This document shows, piece by piece, positions 35,378 through 44,112 of a stretch of DNA of 64,000 nucleotides (position 1 is the stretch's first letter; each line of letters begins with the position of its first letter). The notes beneath the pieces were generated by a model. It saw only the letters and a list, made by a program, of their open reading frames with translations. It was not told the DNA's origin and ran no database searches. A program made the translations under genes and the position numbers. Source of the DNA: Bartonella vinsonii subsp. vinsonii (GTDB lineage Bacteria > Pseudomonadota > Alphaproteobacteria > Rhizobiales > Rhizobiaceae); assembly GCF_902825235.1 (NCBI RefSeq), contig NZ_CADEAJ010000001.1, forward strand, positions 127,096 to 191,095, in the 5' to 3' direction.

Positions 35378-35965
35378 TTAATCTTGTGTGATTGCTGGTT
35401 GTGTTTTCTCAGCTTCTATTTGACGTGTTAAGTGCAATTTCAAAAGCGGAAAAGTTGCTTCAACTTCTTCCTTATCATTGATGTCTTGAACAAGCTCTTG
35501 CAATTTTCCATAAAGCTCCGCCGCTAATTCCGCCACATCTTCAGGAGAAACTGTTATCTTTGCATCATGATAAGTCGTATAAACCAAACGCCCAAGTTTT
35601 TTCATCAATCCAGCGGGAATAGCTTGCGGTTTAAAACCCGCTGCTTTCGCCTTTGCCATATCTGTGAACATTTCACCATTGCCAGTAATAAGCCAATCTA
35701 ATGAAACACCACAAATTTCTTGATATTTAGAGAGAGCAGAAGCAGTAGGTTCACTTATACCAGTTTCATACGTTCCTATGGAGCCAACAGTTATACCAAG
35801 ATGTTCAGCAAATTGTTTACGTTCCTTAAAGCCAAGGGTGCGACGCACTTCACGAAAACGTTTTGCCAAATCAGTTTTAGGTTCTGTTTCTGGACGTGCC
35901 AAAAAAACTACTCCAAAATCAATATAATTGTTGACTAAATAATTATATTGATTTACATCTCTCAT
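35378..35965 (-). CDS. Helix-turn-helix transcriptional regulator (phage CI/Cro type)
   Basis: A 195-residue DNA-binding protein. An XRE-type helix-turn-helix occupies about residues 32-90, with RKQFAEHLGITVGSIGTYE as the two helices and ISEPTASALSKYQEICGVSLDWLITGNGEMF closing the domain, typical of phage repressors. The C-terminal half is helical and acidic, with no visible LexA-type peptidase Ser-Lys pair. A good ribosome site AAGGAG precedes ATG 35965 and sits between the arms of an inverted repeat. It is divergent from a decayed phage gene starting at 36051, the usual repressor/early-gene switch layout. It is also the gene next to TAA 3, but whether it acts there is unknown. Confidence 0.8.
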   Translation of the reverse strand: MRDVNQYNYLVNNYIDFGVVFLARPETEPKTDLAKRFREVRRTLGFKERKQFAEHLGITVGSIGTYETGISEPTASALSKYQEICGVSLDWLITGNGEMFTDMAKAKAAGFKPQAIPAGLMKKLGRLVYTTYHDAKITVSPEDVAELAAELYGKLQELVQDINDKEEVEATFPLLKLHLTRQIEAEKTQPAITQD

Positions 35966-35966
35966 T

Positions 35967-35988
35967 ACCGCTCCTTAAGATGAGCGGT
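35967..35988. promoter_or_regulatory. Inverted repeat around the repressor ribosome binding site
   Basis: ACCGCTC-(8 bases)-GAGCGGT lies immediately upstream of ATG 35965. On the minus strand the AAGGAG ribosome site begins in the loop and enters one arm. It is either an autoregulatory operator or a hairpin that hides the ribosome site. Confidence 0.5.
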
Positions 35989-36050
35989 TATTACACACAT
36001 AACCCCACAAAATGGACGTTGCCGCATCCATTTAAGTAGGAGCGAAAATT

Positions 36051-36693
36051 ATGACAACCACACAAAGATGGTAGCGCCATAGCATTATTTCGAGTTATGC
36101 CGCAAAACACAAGCGTGGCAAAACTCACAAAATCTTACCAAATACCGTTATCCAATGTCAAAAACATTTGGACAGAGTTTTTCAATTACATAAGGAAAAA
36201 GATTTCTCAATATCTAAAAATCAAGTCGAAATGGGTAGAATAAATTGGTGTTTTGCAAAAAATGAAAGCAGATCGGAAATGATAAACTGTTCATTATTGA
36301 TGAGGTTCAAAATCTAACCGATGAAGCAATTTATCAATGATACCACTTTAGTGATATCAATAACTCTGGTTTGAATTTCGTTGACAATGATGAAATCTCA
36401 GAACATTTTTATCAAAATGATACATCTTCTACGTAAATCAAAAGTCGCTTGCCAGTCATGTATTTTAAATACCATAAGTCCTATAATAAAGATATTGCAA
36501 TATGCATGCACAATTGAGAAACTAAAATTCTTGGAACAAAAAAAATCTGACAGATAGTGACTTAAAAGTTGATGTTTTGCGCCAAATTGACAAAACTATG
36601 ATAGTGATATGCATGAAAGCTTTTGGCGATCATGATGAAATAACGCTTAAATATATTAAAACTGCACTGAAAAACCATGATGTGGAGACATGA
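36051..36693 (+). pseudogene. Broken phage AAA ATPase gene (transposition protein B-like)
   Basis: ATG 36051 has an excellent upstream AGGAG, but the frame meets TAG after seven codons. It then stays readable (LDRVFQLHKEKDFSISKNQVEMG) until about 36270. From 36278 another frame gives GNDKLFIIDEVQNLTDEAIYQ, a Walker B motif, an in-frame TGA, then HFSDINNSGLNFVDNDEISEHF, as in MuB-like AAA ATPases. The end, GDHDEITLKYIKTALKNHDVET, is in a third frame and stops at 36691-36693. At least two frameshifts and several stops mark it as dead. The family helps phage transposases choose targets; other AAA roles remain possible. Confidence 0.65.
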
Positions 36694-36965
36694 ACATGAC
36701 CTCTTTACGCGATAAAGAATTATCCGATACGCTTGTTGGTCTTTATGACGATTATCAACGCGGTTTTGATATTGGAGAACAGCTTAAATCATGTGTGGAT
36801 TTGGCTTTATCTCTTGAATTAGAATTAAGTATTTGTCGCTTAAGCGAAGCAGATATGGTTTTTAAAAAGGAAATTGTAGAAACCCTGCGCCGTCGTAGAA
36901 TGCCTCTTTCCAATGAAAATGAAGAAGAGACTGTTATTCATATGGATTTTGAAGAACACAAATAA
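36690..36965 (+). CDS. Small phage-associated protein of unknown function
   Basis: A 91-residue, acidic, probably helical protein (KELSDTLVGLYDDYQRGFD, LKSCVDLALSLELELSICRL). I do not recognise a family. Its ATG overlaps the stop of the broken ATPase gene by ATGA, the classic sign of operon coupling. It was therefore probably a co-transcribed phage gene and may have lost its normal translation now that the upstream gene is broken. GTGGAG lies upstream of the start. It is intact. Confidence 0.55.
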   Translation: MNMTSLRDKELSDTLVGLYDDYQRGFDIGEQLKSCVDLALSLELELSICRLSEADMVFKKEIVETLRRRRMPLSNENEEETVIHMDFEEHK

Positions 36966-37220
36966 CGCAACACACTCCTTATATGGTGTGAGATTGTCTT
37001 ATTGCTTGCCACTCTTCACAAATACCAGCCTTGGCATTCGCTCACTACCCTTAAAACAATATATTCATATTCAGTGTAAATCACCGATCTTATAGAAGGA
37101 AAAAGAAGAAGGTAACAAACAGCCATTCCCATTCAGCTCTCCTTAGGAACTTATGCTTAACACATTGAATAAAGGAGGGCTTCTCAATTATATATGTCAG
37201 CCATTGTAAGGGGGCATTCT

Positions 37221-37997
37221 ATGACACAAAATATTCAACCCAAAAGTGAAAAATTTGATGGATTGGCTGATGATTATGATCGCTATCGTCCGCGCTATCC
37301 CCTCACCTTATTGAAAACCATGCTACTGCCTTTGAAGGACAAAAAACATTTATCCATCGTGGATGTAGGAGCTGGAACCGGTATCGCATTAGAGGGAATT
37401 GTCGAACTTTTGGGGAACAAACACCAATATCATGCTATCGATATATCGTCAGACATGATTAAACAAGGGCAGAAAAAATTTCCTACTGTACAGTGGTATC
37501 AAGGCCAAGCCGAAAGCCTATTGCCCAAAATCGGCAAGCTTGATCTTGTCATTGTGGCGCAAGCGTTTCAATGGATGGATCGCTCTCAATTGCTTTGCAC
37601 TGTCTCAAACCAACTTCGAACCAAGGGTGTCATGGCAGTCATTCAAAACAATCGCAATTTTAAACAGAGTAAATTTCTAGCCGCTTATGAGACATTACTA
37701 GAAGAAATGAGTCCTAACTATTCCCGTTATTATCGTAATTTTGATTTTTTACAGGAAATGAGCGATGGCTTTAGAGTCAATCCAGAAAAGATTGTTTTAC
37801 GTACGCACAATTGGACAATGACGATCCCATCCGAAGCCTTTATTGGTATGAGCCGCTCCTCAACGCAAGCACAACGCGCTATTGCTAGCCACAAAGAAGA
37901 ATATTTGCAGCAATTGGTTGCATTGATAAAACAATATGAAGTACAAGGAAATTTAGAGATTTTATATCGAAGTGAACTCTATATGTATGTAAGATAA
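37221..37997 (+). CDS. Class I SAM-dependent methyltransferase
   Basis: A 258-residue methyltransferase of the UbiE/Methyltransf_11 type. Motif I is IVDVGAGTGIALEGI, the second acidic position is YHAIDIS, and LDLVIVAQAFQWMD matches the post-I motif with the aromatic residues common in this group. The substrate is unknown; relatives act on small molecules. I chose ATG 37221 because AAGGGGG lies 7 bases upstream; an in-frame ATG at 37194 has its nearest AGGAGG 15 bases away. It is alone on the plus strand within a decayed phage-like island and may be cargo. Confidence 0.8.
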   Translation: MTQNIQPKSEKFDGLADDYDRYRPRYPLTLLKTMLLPLKDKKHLSIVDVGAGTGIALEGIVELLGNKHQYHAIDISSDMIKQGQKKFPTVQWYQGQAESLLPKIGKLDLVIVAQAFQWMDRSQLLCTVSNQLRTKGVMAVIQNNRNFKQSKFLAAYETLLEEMSPNYSRYYRNFDFLQEMSDGFRVNPEKIVLRTHNWTMTIPSEAFIGMSRSSTQAQRAIASHKEEYLQQLVALIKQYEVQGNLEILYRSELYMYVR

Positions 37998-38039
37998 TCC
38001 CATATCTATGGTTGCCTCTTCTGCCTTTCATTCCACAAA

Positions 38040-38428
38040 AATAAGCGTGGTGCGGAAAATTCACGCATATTAAAATGCGGATTTGAGAAACATTTGAATA
38101 GTTTTTCCCTCAGCTTTCAAACTGATACCTCGTTGCATCGATCTTTATTGTCTGCTTATTTTACCTTGATCCGCCTTACAGGAAATATTGAGGATTATTA
38201 CGGAAAAAATTTACGTAAGCGGAAGAATTATTAGACGCTGTCCATGAACTTTGCGCAATTAAAGGGGAAGTTTTTTGCTCTCAATAATGCGCCAGAGATA
38301 CAAAAACCTCAATCAATTTATACTTTGGGTGGACCACAGGTAAAATGGCTTCACTCTATACAAAAACGGCAGATAGAAAACGACTCGCAATGGAAGCGAT
38401 AAAAAAACTTCAAAAAAGTTCGGGGTAG
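38040..38428 (+). pseudogene. Tyrosine integrase remnant (C-terminal end recognisable)
   Basis: The last 35 or so codons, ending in TAG at 38426-38428, read INLYFGWTTGKMASLYTKT followed by ADRKRLAMEAIKKL. This matches the end of phage-type tyrosine recombinases, where the Tyr in the LYTK segment is the catalytic nucleophile. Upstream the frame is broken; fragments such as YFTLIRLTGNIE resemble core integrase strands, but the Arg/His box cannot be followed. The start is estimated. It lies about 75 bases from the 3' end of tRNA-Ser(GGA), where such integrases normally insert. Confidence 0.65.
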
Positions 38429-38504
38429 ACAAAAAACTAAGTTAAAAGAAACAAAGAACACAAAATTTCCGAACCTTTGTATAATCTCTTGATTTTATTG
38501 AGAA

Positions 38505-38594
38505 TGGCGGAGAGAGAGGGATTCGAACCCTCGATATGGTTTCCCATATACACGCGTTCCAGGCGTGCGCCTTCAACCACTCGGCCACCTCTCC
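38505..38594 (-). tRNA. tRNA-Ser (anticodon GGA)
   Basis: A complete class II tRNA on the minus strand: acceptor GGAGAGG pairing with the 3' CTCTCC, anticodon loop CTGGAAC giving GGA, a long variable arm (TATATGGGAAACCATAT region), TTCGAATC in the T loop, and an encoded CCA at 38507-38505. It reads UCC/UCU serine codons. It is the likely attachment site of the adjacent phage-like island. Confidence 0.95.
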
Positions 38595-38943
38595 AGAGGT
38601 TTGCACTATACCCAGAAAGAAATAACGTGCAAGCTTAAACTCATGCTCAAAACTCAAAAAATAACTTTATTTATCAAAATAAGAGGAGAGCCTTATGGAA
38701 GGATAAATACATTTTCTCTTTTTCAACAAGCAACTTTTTTCTGTGAATAGATAGTACTCCCCCTATTATCACTACCTATACCCAGAAATCAGCAAAATAA
38801 GCGTCCTCATGAATCATCACCAACACGAAAACGTGCTTCGTGAGAATAATAAAATTTATTCTAATACAAATGCTTGATGCATGTGCTTTTGCTTTACCAA
38901 ATTGCAAGATTAATGAATTCTCCGTTCCCTTAACTTCCCTGTA
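38595..38943. other. Intergenic region without a recognisable gene
   Basis: About 350 AT-rich bases between tRNA-Ser(GGA) and the phosphotransferase gene. Short frames present have no coding character. It should hold the tRNA promoter. Confidence 0.45.
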
Positions 38944-41472
38944 TCACTTTATATCATTGCTAAGGGCGCGTACATCTCGTGCAGTTTCACATTGTAATGC
39001 CTTTCTTGCTAAAATTTTCATGTCTTCAAAACTATGAGTCTGCAAACATGCTTTTACTGAAGAAATATCATTGGATATCATAGAAAGTTCATTAATTCCC
39101 AGTCCAGTCAAAATCATCGCTGCAAAAGGATCTCCCGCCATACCACCACACACACTAACCCAACAATTATGTTTTTCTGCACCTTGTACAGTCTGATGTA
39201 TCATACGCAAAACCGCTGGATCAAGACTATCAGCTTCAGATACAAGGTAAGGATTCTGTCTATCAACTGCCATTGTATACTGCATTAAATCGTTTGTTCC
39301 AATGGAGAAAAAATCAACATAGGCACTCAAAACATCTGCCATTATGGCTGCTGCCGGAACTTCGATCATAATACCAATCTTTAATTTGGGCGCACCAAGA
39401 TTATGACGTATTTCTTCTGTGATCTTTTTTATAGCAAAAACCTCTGAAACGGACATAACCATCGGAAATAGAAGCCATAAATCTCCACCCTCTTTTGCCA
39501 CTCTATACAAAGCACGTAACTGAGGAACTAAAAGATCACGTCGCCGCAATAAAAGCCGCGTTCCCCGAATTCCTAAAAAAGGATTGTCCTCTTTAGATAA
39601 ATGTAAATGTGTAACCTGTTTATCGCCACCAATATCGAGGGCACGAATAATCAATGGCTTATCCCCCACCGCTGTCATCATCGCTCGGTACACATTAAAT
39701 TGTGCTTCCTCATCTGGAACATAGGGACTTTCTAAAAACAAAAATTCTGTCCGCATAAGGCCAATACCTTCAGCCCCCAAATCTAACGCAACAGAAACCT
39801 GATTTGTGTAGCTGACATTAGCCATGATACGAATCTTTTGACCATCCGTCGTTTGCACCGGTAATCTACATACGCGTATCTCACTCTCATGCTTTTGCGC
39901 AAAAATGCTCATCTGCCTTTCAGCATCTTCAACATCTTCAGGAGAAGGATCAAAATAAATGAATCCATTATCACCATCAATAATAGCTTGAACATCACCC
40001 TCAACTGCCAAAACATCATCACCTGTAGCAACAACCATTGGGATACCCAGAGTACGCGCTAAAATTGCCGTATGAGACAGTGGACCTCCCCATGCCGTTA
40101 CTAACCCTTGCACTTTTGTACAATCAAGCTGAGCTATATCAGAAGGAGATAGATCATCTGTAACAAGAATAATACCGCGCGGGAGATCGTTTAAAAAGAA
40201 TGGTCTATATGATGGATTTATTTCGCCTAAAACACGACGACCAACATCAACTAAGTTAACAGCACGCGCCGCTAACAAAGGATTATCTACCTGAGAAAAC
40301 ATATCTACAAATTGCTGAATCGCTCTATCCCAAGACCAAGCGACACCATGACCTTCTGCTATAAAACGATAAGCTTGAGCTATCAGATTTTCATCTTCAA
40401 GCAAAACCATTTGTGCAGAAAAAATCGCAGCAGAATCTGCTCCCATACGCGCTGTGATATCAGAAATAACTGATGCCATTTTATGCTTTGTTTTTGTAAG
40501 AGCATTTTCAAGACATGCTGTCCCAATTGCAAAATCAACAGGCTTATCCGTTATGGAAATATTATTTTGCTTTAACACAAAAATCTTTCCCATAGCTAAT
40601 CCTGAACTTGCACCAACACCAGAAATACCTTTTTGCCCAGAACACGGATACCAACCATGAAAAGTCTTGGTTTGAGACTCCATTTCTCTCATCATACACT
40701 TTTCACTTATACTCACTTTCTTCGCAACAGAAATTGCATCTTTAAGAAGTTGCACACCTTCTACAGCATCCGTCGAAAAAACAAGAACATCACCGTTTTT
40801 TGCTCCTAATTGCAATAAACCAACCAAATTTTTCATTTCAACAGCATACCGACCATGGCGAATTCTGATAGAACTCTGAGCTTTTTTTGCAAAATCAACC
40901 CAAAGAGAGGCTGGTCGCGCATGAAGGCCACTTGGATAATCTAAAGTCCATTCTTGGCAAACCGAAAGATCGCCAATAGAAGTCTTTCCCATCTGCATAT
41001 CCTGACCAAATAAATTTGTAACAATCTGTTGTTTATCTGTAGTTGTTGAAAGTGCTTCAAGCAGTTCCTTATCATATAAAAGAGGCGCCAATTGTCTGCA
41101 AATCTCTCTATAACGATCTGGACAAGCCGCAATGGCAATAACCAAACGCGCTTTCTTTCCATCCCGCCACTCAACACCTGCAGGAATTTGTATAACAGCA
41201 ACAGCATCTCTGATAATCAAATTATGGCTTTCAAACATTCCATGGGGAATGGCTATGCCATTCCCAAGCCAAGTATTCGTAATTGCTTCACGTTGAAGCA
41301 TGCTTGCTAGATAACATTCATCAACTGCACCGACCTGCACAAGCAATTCACCAGCAGCACGAATCACATCATTTTTATGATCAAAAGCAGCTGCAAGTTG
41401 TACAGATCTTATAGACAAGATTTCATTCTCGTTAAACTCTGTATTCATTGCTTCTACTTCTTCACATCTCAT
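38944..41472 (-). CDS. Fused EIIA-HPr-EI phosphotransferase protein
   Basis: A 842-residue cytoplasmic fusion. Domain 1 (to about 145) is a fructose/mannitol-type EIIA with its phosphorylated His in GNGIAIPHGMF. Domain 2 (about 165-250) is HPr with active His in SGLHARPASLW; at the position of the regulatory Ser there is Asn (MKNLVGLLQLG). Domain 3 (about 285 to the end) is enzyme I with phospho-His in WGGPLSHTAILART, GLMRTEFLFLES, and catalytic Cys in VSVCGGMAGDP. It moves phosphate from PEP to a sugar permease. No EIIBC gene is nearby, so it may serve a distant permease or a regulatory PTS. Starts at 41499 (TTG) or 41448 are possible. Confidence 0.88.
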   Translation of the reverse strand: MRCEEVEAMNTEFNENEILSIRSVQLAAAFDHKNDVIRAAGELLVQVGAVDECYLASMLQREAITNTWLGNGIAIPHGMFESHNLIIRDAVAVIQIPAGVEWRDGKKARLVIAIAACPDRYREICRQLAPLLYDKELLEALSTTTDKQQIVTNLFGQDMQMGKTSIGDLSVCQEWTLDYPSGLHARPASLWVDFAKKAQSSIRIRHGRYAVEMKNLVGLLQLGAKNGDVLVFSTDAVEGVQLLKDAISVAKKVSISEKCMMREMESQTKTFHGWYPCSGQKGISGVGASSGLAMGKIFVLKQNNISITDKPVDFAIGTACLENALTKTKHKMASVISDITARMGADSAAIFSAQMVLLEDENLIAQAYRFIAEGHGVAWSWDRAIQQFVDMFSQVDNPLLAARAVNLVDVGRRVLGEINPSYRPFFLNDLPRGIILVTDDLSPSDIAQLDCTKVQGLVTAWGGPLSHTAILARTLGIPMVVATGDDVLAVEGDVQAIIDGDNGFIYFDPSPEDVEDAERQMSIFAQKHESEIRVCRLPVQTTDGQKIRIMANVSYTNQVSVALDLGAEGIGLMRTEFLFLESPYVPDEEAQFNVYRAMMTAVGDKPLIIRALDIGGDKQVTHLHLSKEDNPFLGIRGTRLLLRRRDLLVPQLRALYRVAKEGGDLWLLFPMVMSVSEVFAIKKITEEIRHNLGAPKLKIGIMIEVPAAAIMADVLSAYVDFFSIGTNDLMQYTMAVDRQNPYLVSEADSLDPAVLRMIHQTVQGAEKHNCWVSVCGGMAGDPFAAMILTGLGINELSMISNDISSVKACLQTHSFEDMKILARKALQCETARDVRALSNDIK

Positions 41473-42761
41473 GATGAATTTAAACTCCCTCACATTCAAG
41501 CATGAATATTTCTGATAAATTTTATTTCAAAGCCGCATTTCCCAACATACAACGTATAAATAACATTGCGACTTCCCTTTTTATTATATGGAATATAATG
41601 AACTGAGACATTTCCCCCAATGCAATCCATCAAACGATTGGATATCATCTTCTACCAAGTTACAAAAAGTTATCATAGATAAATCGAACTCTCACTTTTT
41701 ATTTTACAAAGATCAATGTCCCAACCCTTGCACCCTCAACAAATCGAAAAGCTCTTTAAAAAACGCTTTCATTTTCCCAAGTTATTTGGCATAACCTGTC
41801 ATAACTCCTCATATAAGAAAGCAGCCCTCCATCACCTGCAACTGCTGCTAATTTTTAATTCCCCAAAAATTGAGCGACCCGCCCTTCCCTCTCTAACACA
41901 TTACATAATCGCAAATTGCCAAATGCAGCCCTTCCCTTAAGATTCCATATAATTAAATATCTCACAACATAGAACCCTCAAGACACAACTTTGGCTACAT
42001 TATCGAATTTTCTTTCTCAAATAAACACCGCAACCGCAAAACATTCTCTGTCCGCTTACCCACCTCAATATATACAACTAAAAATAATATTATTCTCGTA
42101 TCACTAAAATCAAACAAATCCCCATATATAACTTTAATTTCTCAATATTTATTCCGAAAAACAAGATTTATAAAACTGTAAAATGAAAAGTGTTTTTACC
42201 TTAAATGAGCCTTGCTCTTATCCTGACAAGATCTATTTTCGTACCCCTCAATAATAGAGAAATAGAGAGATCAAAAAGTACTCTTGATATCGCTGATTGC
42301 ATATCTGTCATTTTTATTTCTTCAAAATAAGTCCCCTGAACAGCAATCATTTTACTCTCGATATCAGAACTCTCTCACCATTTATCACTTGCCAAGTAGC
42401 TGTCATCAATACTTTTATAATCTCTCTTACATATTCCTGCTCTTTTTAACGGATCGCTTTCCCATAACTGTTTAAAGAACATGAATAGCCCCACTACCCC
42501 TTCAAATTTCTCTTAAAATTCCGTGAAAATAAAGAAAATAAATTGCCTTTTTAAAACAAATGATTTGGTGCTTTTTCGTGCGCAAAAAAAACTTCTGCTC
42601 CATTATCATACCCTAATTATTGGTAAGCTCCCTCCTCATATTAATGCCTTCAATACAAGCGAAACATAACCGCAATCTTTCAGCTCTTTAAGAAAAACAT
42701 TTTCCTAGATTCTATTTTTTAGTTTTTTGCATCCCCTCCGTTTTACATTATAATACAGAGC
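41473..42761. other. Long AT-rich gap without genes
   Basis: About 1.3 kb between the phosphotransferase gene and the rpmA terminator. Short frames of 60-75 codons exist on the plus strand but have no ribosome site or protein-like composition. It is probably decayed sequence plus the promoter of the phosphotransferase gene. Confidence 0.5.
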
Positions 42762-42799
42762 AAAAAAAGGAAAGATAGCATCCTACCCTTCCTTTTTTT
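42762..42799 (-). terminator. Terminator of the rplU-rpmA operon
   Basis: AAAAAAAGGAA pairs with TTCCTTTTTTT around an imperfect 16-base centre, 50 bases after the rpmA stop. It is T-rich at the exit on either strand. Confidence 0.7.
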
Positions 42800-42848
42800 G
42801 TACTAAAATTTAAAACCGAACTCCAATGAAGTTCTAGCTTATTACAAC

Positions 42849-43118
42849 CTACTTTGTCGCCTCTGTCACGGGAATAACCGAAACATACGAACGGTTACTC
42901 GCTTTCTTACGAAAAGAAACCGTTCCATTTGATAGCGCAAAAAGAGTATGGTCTTTTCCAATACCAACATTGTCACCAGGATGCCAACGCGTACCACGTT
43001 GGCGAACAATAATATTCCCAGGAATGACGGCTTCACCACCAAATTTTTTAACGCCAAGACGTTTCGATTCTGAATCGCGACCGTTCCGCGAGGAACCACC
43101 AGCTTTTTTATGTGCCAT
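42849..43118 (-). CDS. rpmA: 50S ribosomal protein L27
   Basis: An 89-residue L27. The N-terminus [19 protein letters not shown] reaches the peptidyl transferase centre; the [11 protein letters not shown] and [23 protein letters not shown] segments are invariant family features. There is no N-terminal cleavage extension of the Firmicutes type. It follows rplU by 12 bases, the universal rplU-rpmA pair. Confidence 0.98.
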   Translation of the reverse strand: MAHKKAGGSSRNGRDSESKRLGVKKFGGEAVIPGNIIVRQRGTRWHPGDNVGIGKDHTLFALSNGTVSFRKKASNRSYVSVIPVTEATK

Positions 43119-43130
43119 GGACGTTCTCCT

Positions 43131-43622
43131 TTAATCTTCTTTACTCTCTGATGCTACAGCCGCTTTCTTTTGCGGTGTGGTCTTCTTTTCAGCAGGCTTC
43201 TTAGCTGCCTTCTTAACAGAAGCAGGTGTTTTTGTTTCCTTCGTTGCCTCTTTTAATGCCGTGGTTTCCTCTTTACTTGGTTTTGCAACTGCTTTTTTAG
43301 GTTTTGAACCACCCATTAAAATTTCTAAAATACGAAGTGTTGTTAGTTCTTGACGATGTCCACGCGTACGTTTCGAATTTTGACGACGACGCTTCTTAAA
43401 TGCAATAACCTTACGCCCACGTACTTGCTCTACAATCTCAGCAGTAACCAAAGCACCAGCAACAGAAGGTGCACCAACAACCGTATTACCCTCTTGCTCA
43501 ACCATCAATATGTCATTGAATTCAACAACATCACCTGCATTGCCAATAATTTTTTCAACTTTTACCACTTGGTTAGCAACAACGCGGTATTGCTTACCAC
43601 CGGTTTTAATGACTGCGAACAT
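43131..43622 (-). CDS. rplU: 50S ribosomal protein L21 with Lys/Ala-rich C-terminal extension
   Basis: A 163-residue L21. The first 103 residues are the normal L21 fold ([38 protein letters not shown]). They are followed by about 60 residues rich in Lys, Ala, Thr, and Glu ([19 protein letters not shown]). Similar tails occur in other Rhizobiales L21 proteins and are probably disordered RNA-binding tails. It binds 23S rRNA early in 50S assembly. Confidence 0.97.
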   Translation of the reverse strand: MFAVIKTGGKQYRVVANQVVKVEKIIGNAGDVVEFNDILMVEQEGNTVVGAPSVAGALVTAEIVEQVRGRKVIAFKKRRRQNSKRTRGHRQELTTLRILEILMGGSKPKKAVAKPSKEETTALKEATKETKTPASVKKAAKKPAEKKTTPQKKAAVASESKED

Positions 43623-43911
43623 TTTTTATCCTTCCGTTCATTCCAGCTCTTATTTGATTTCTGCCTTGTTAATAAGGGAAAATAGGCTGCTTTTTATCAG
43701 TCGTAATAGATCTTCCAAGAAGGATAAAATCCTTCTCTACAAAAATACACGCAGACTTATTCTGCGCTTGTATCTCGCGTATATGACGGAATTTCTATTC
43801 TTTGTCAATAAAGTCCCATAAAAAAGCAAAAAAGGGTTGTACTAAAAGCAATTGAAGGTTATCTACCCGCCATACACTCAAATAGTGTGAAACTCCATCA
43901 CACTTTTATAT

Positions 43912-44001
43912 GGAGAGATGGCTGAGTGGTTGAAAGCACCGCACTCGAAATGCGGCATAGGGGCAACTCTATCGGGGGTTCAAATCCCTCTCTCTCCGCC
44001 A
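43912..44001 (+). tRNA. tRNA-Ser (anticodon CGA)
   Basis: A class II tRNA of 90 bases including encoded CCA: acceptor GGAGAGA, anticodon stem CCGCA/TGCGG with loop CTCGAAA giving CGA, a long variable arm (CATAGGGGCAACTCTATCG), and a T loop with TTCAAATC. It reads UCG codons. Confidence 0.95.
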
Positions 44002-44112
44002 GAGTATTCGTCACTCAATGCTATTTGTGAAAACAATGAATTATCACGTATTTTTTTCCTAATCCTCTCTTTTCTCACTTAAGTACAAAACCTTATGTCA
44101 AACTACAACAGT

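Noticed and set aside
35257..38594. A direct repeat of the tRNA-Ser 3' end marking the far end of the phage island
   Set aside because: I looked for a second copy of the TGGCGGAGAGAGAGGG sequence between the TAA 3 leader and the tRNA and saw none. The far attachment site is lost, or lies elsewhere.
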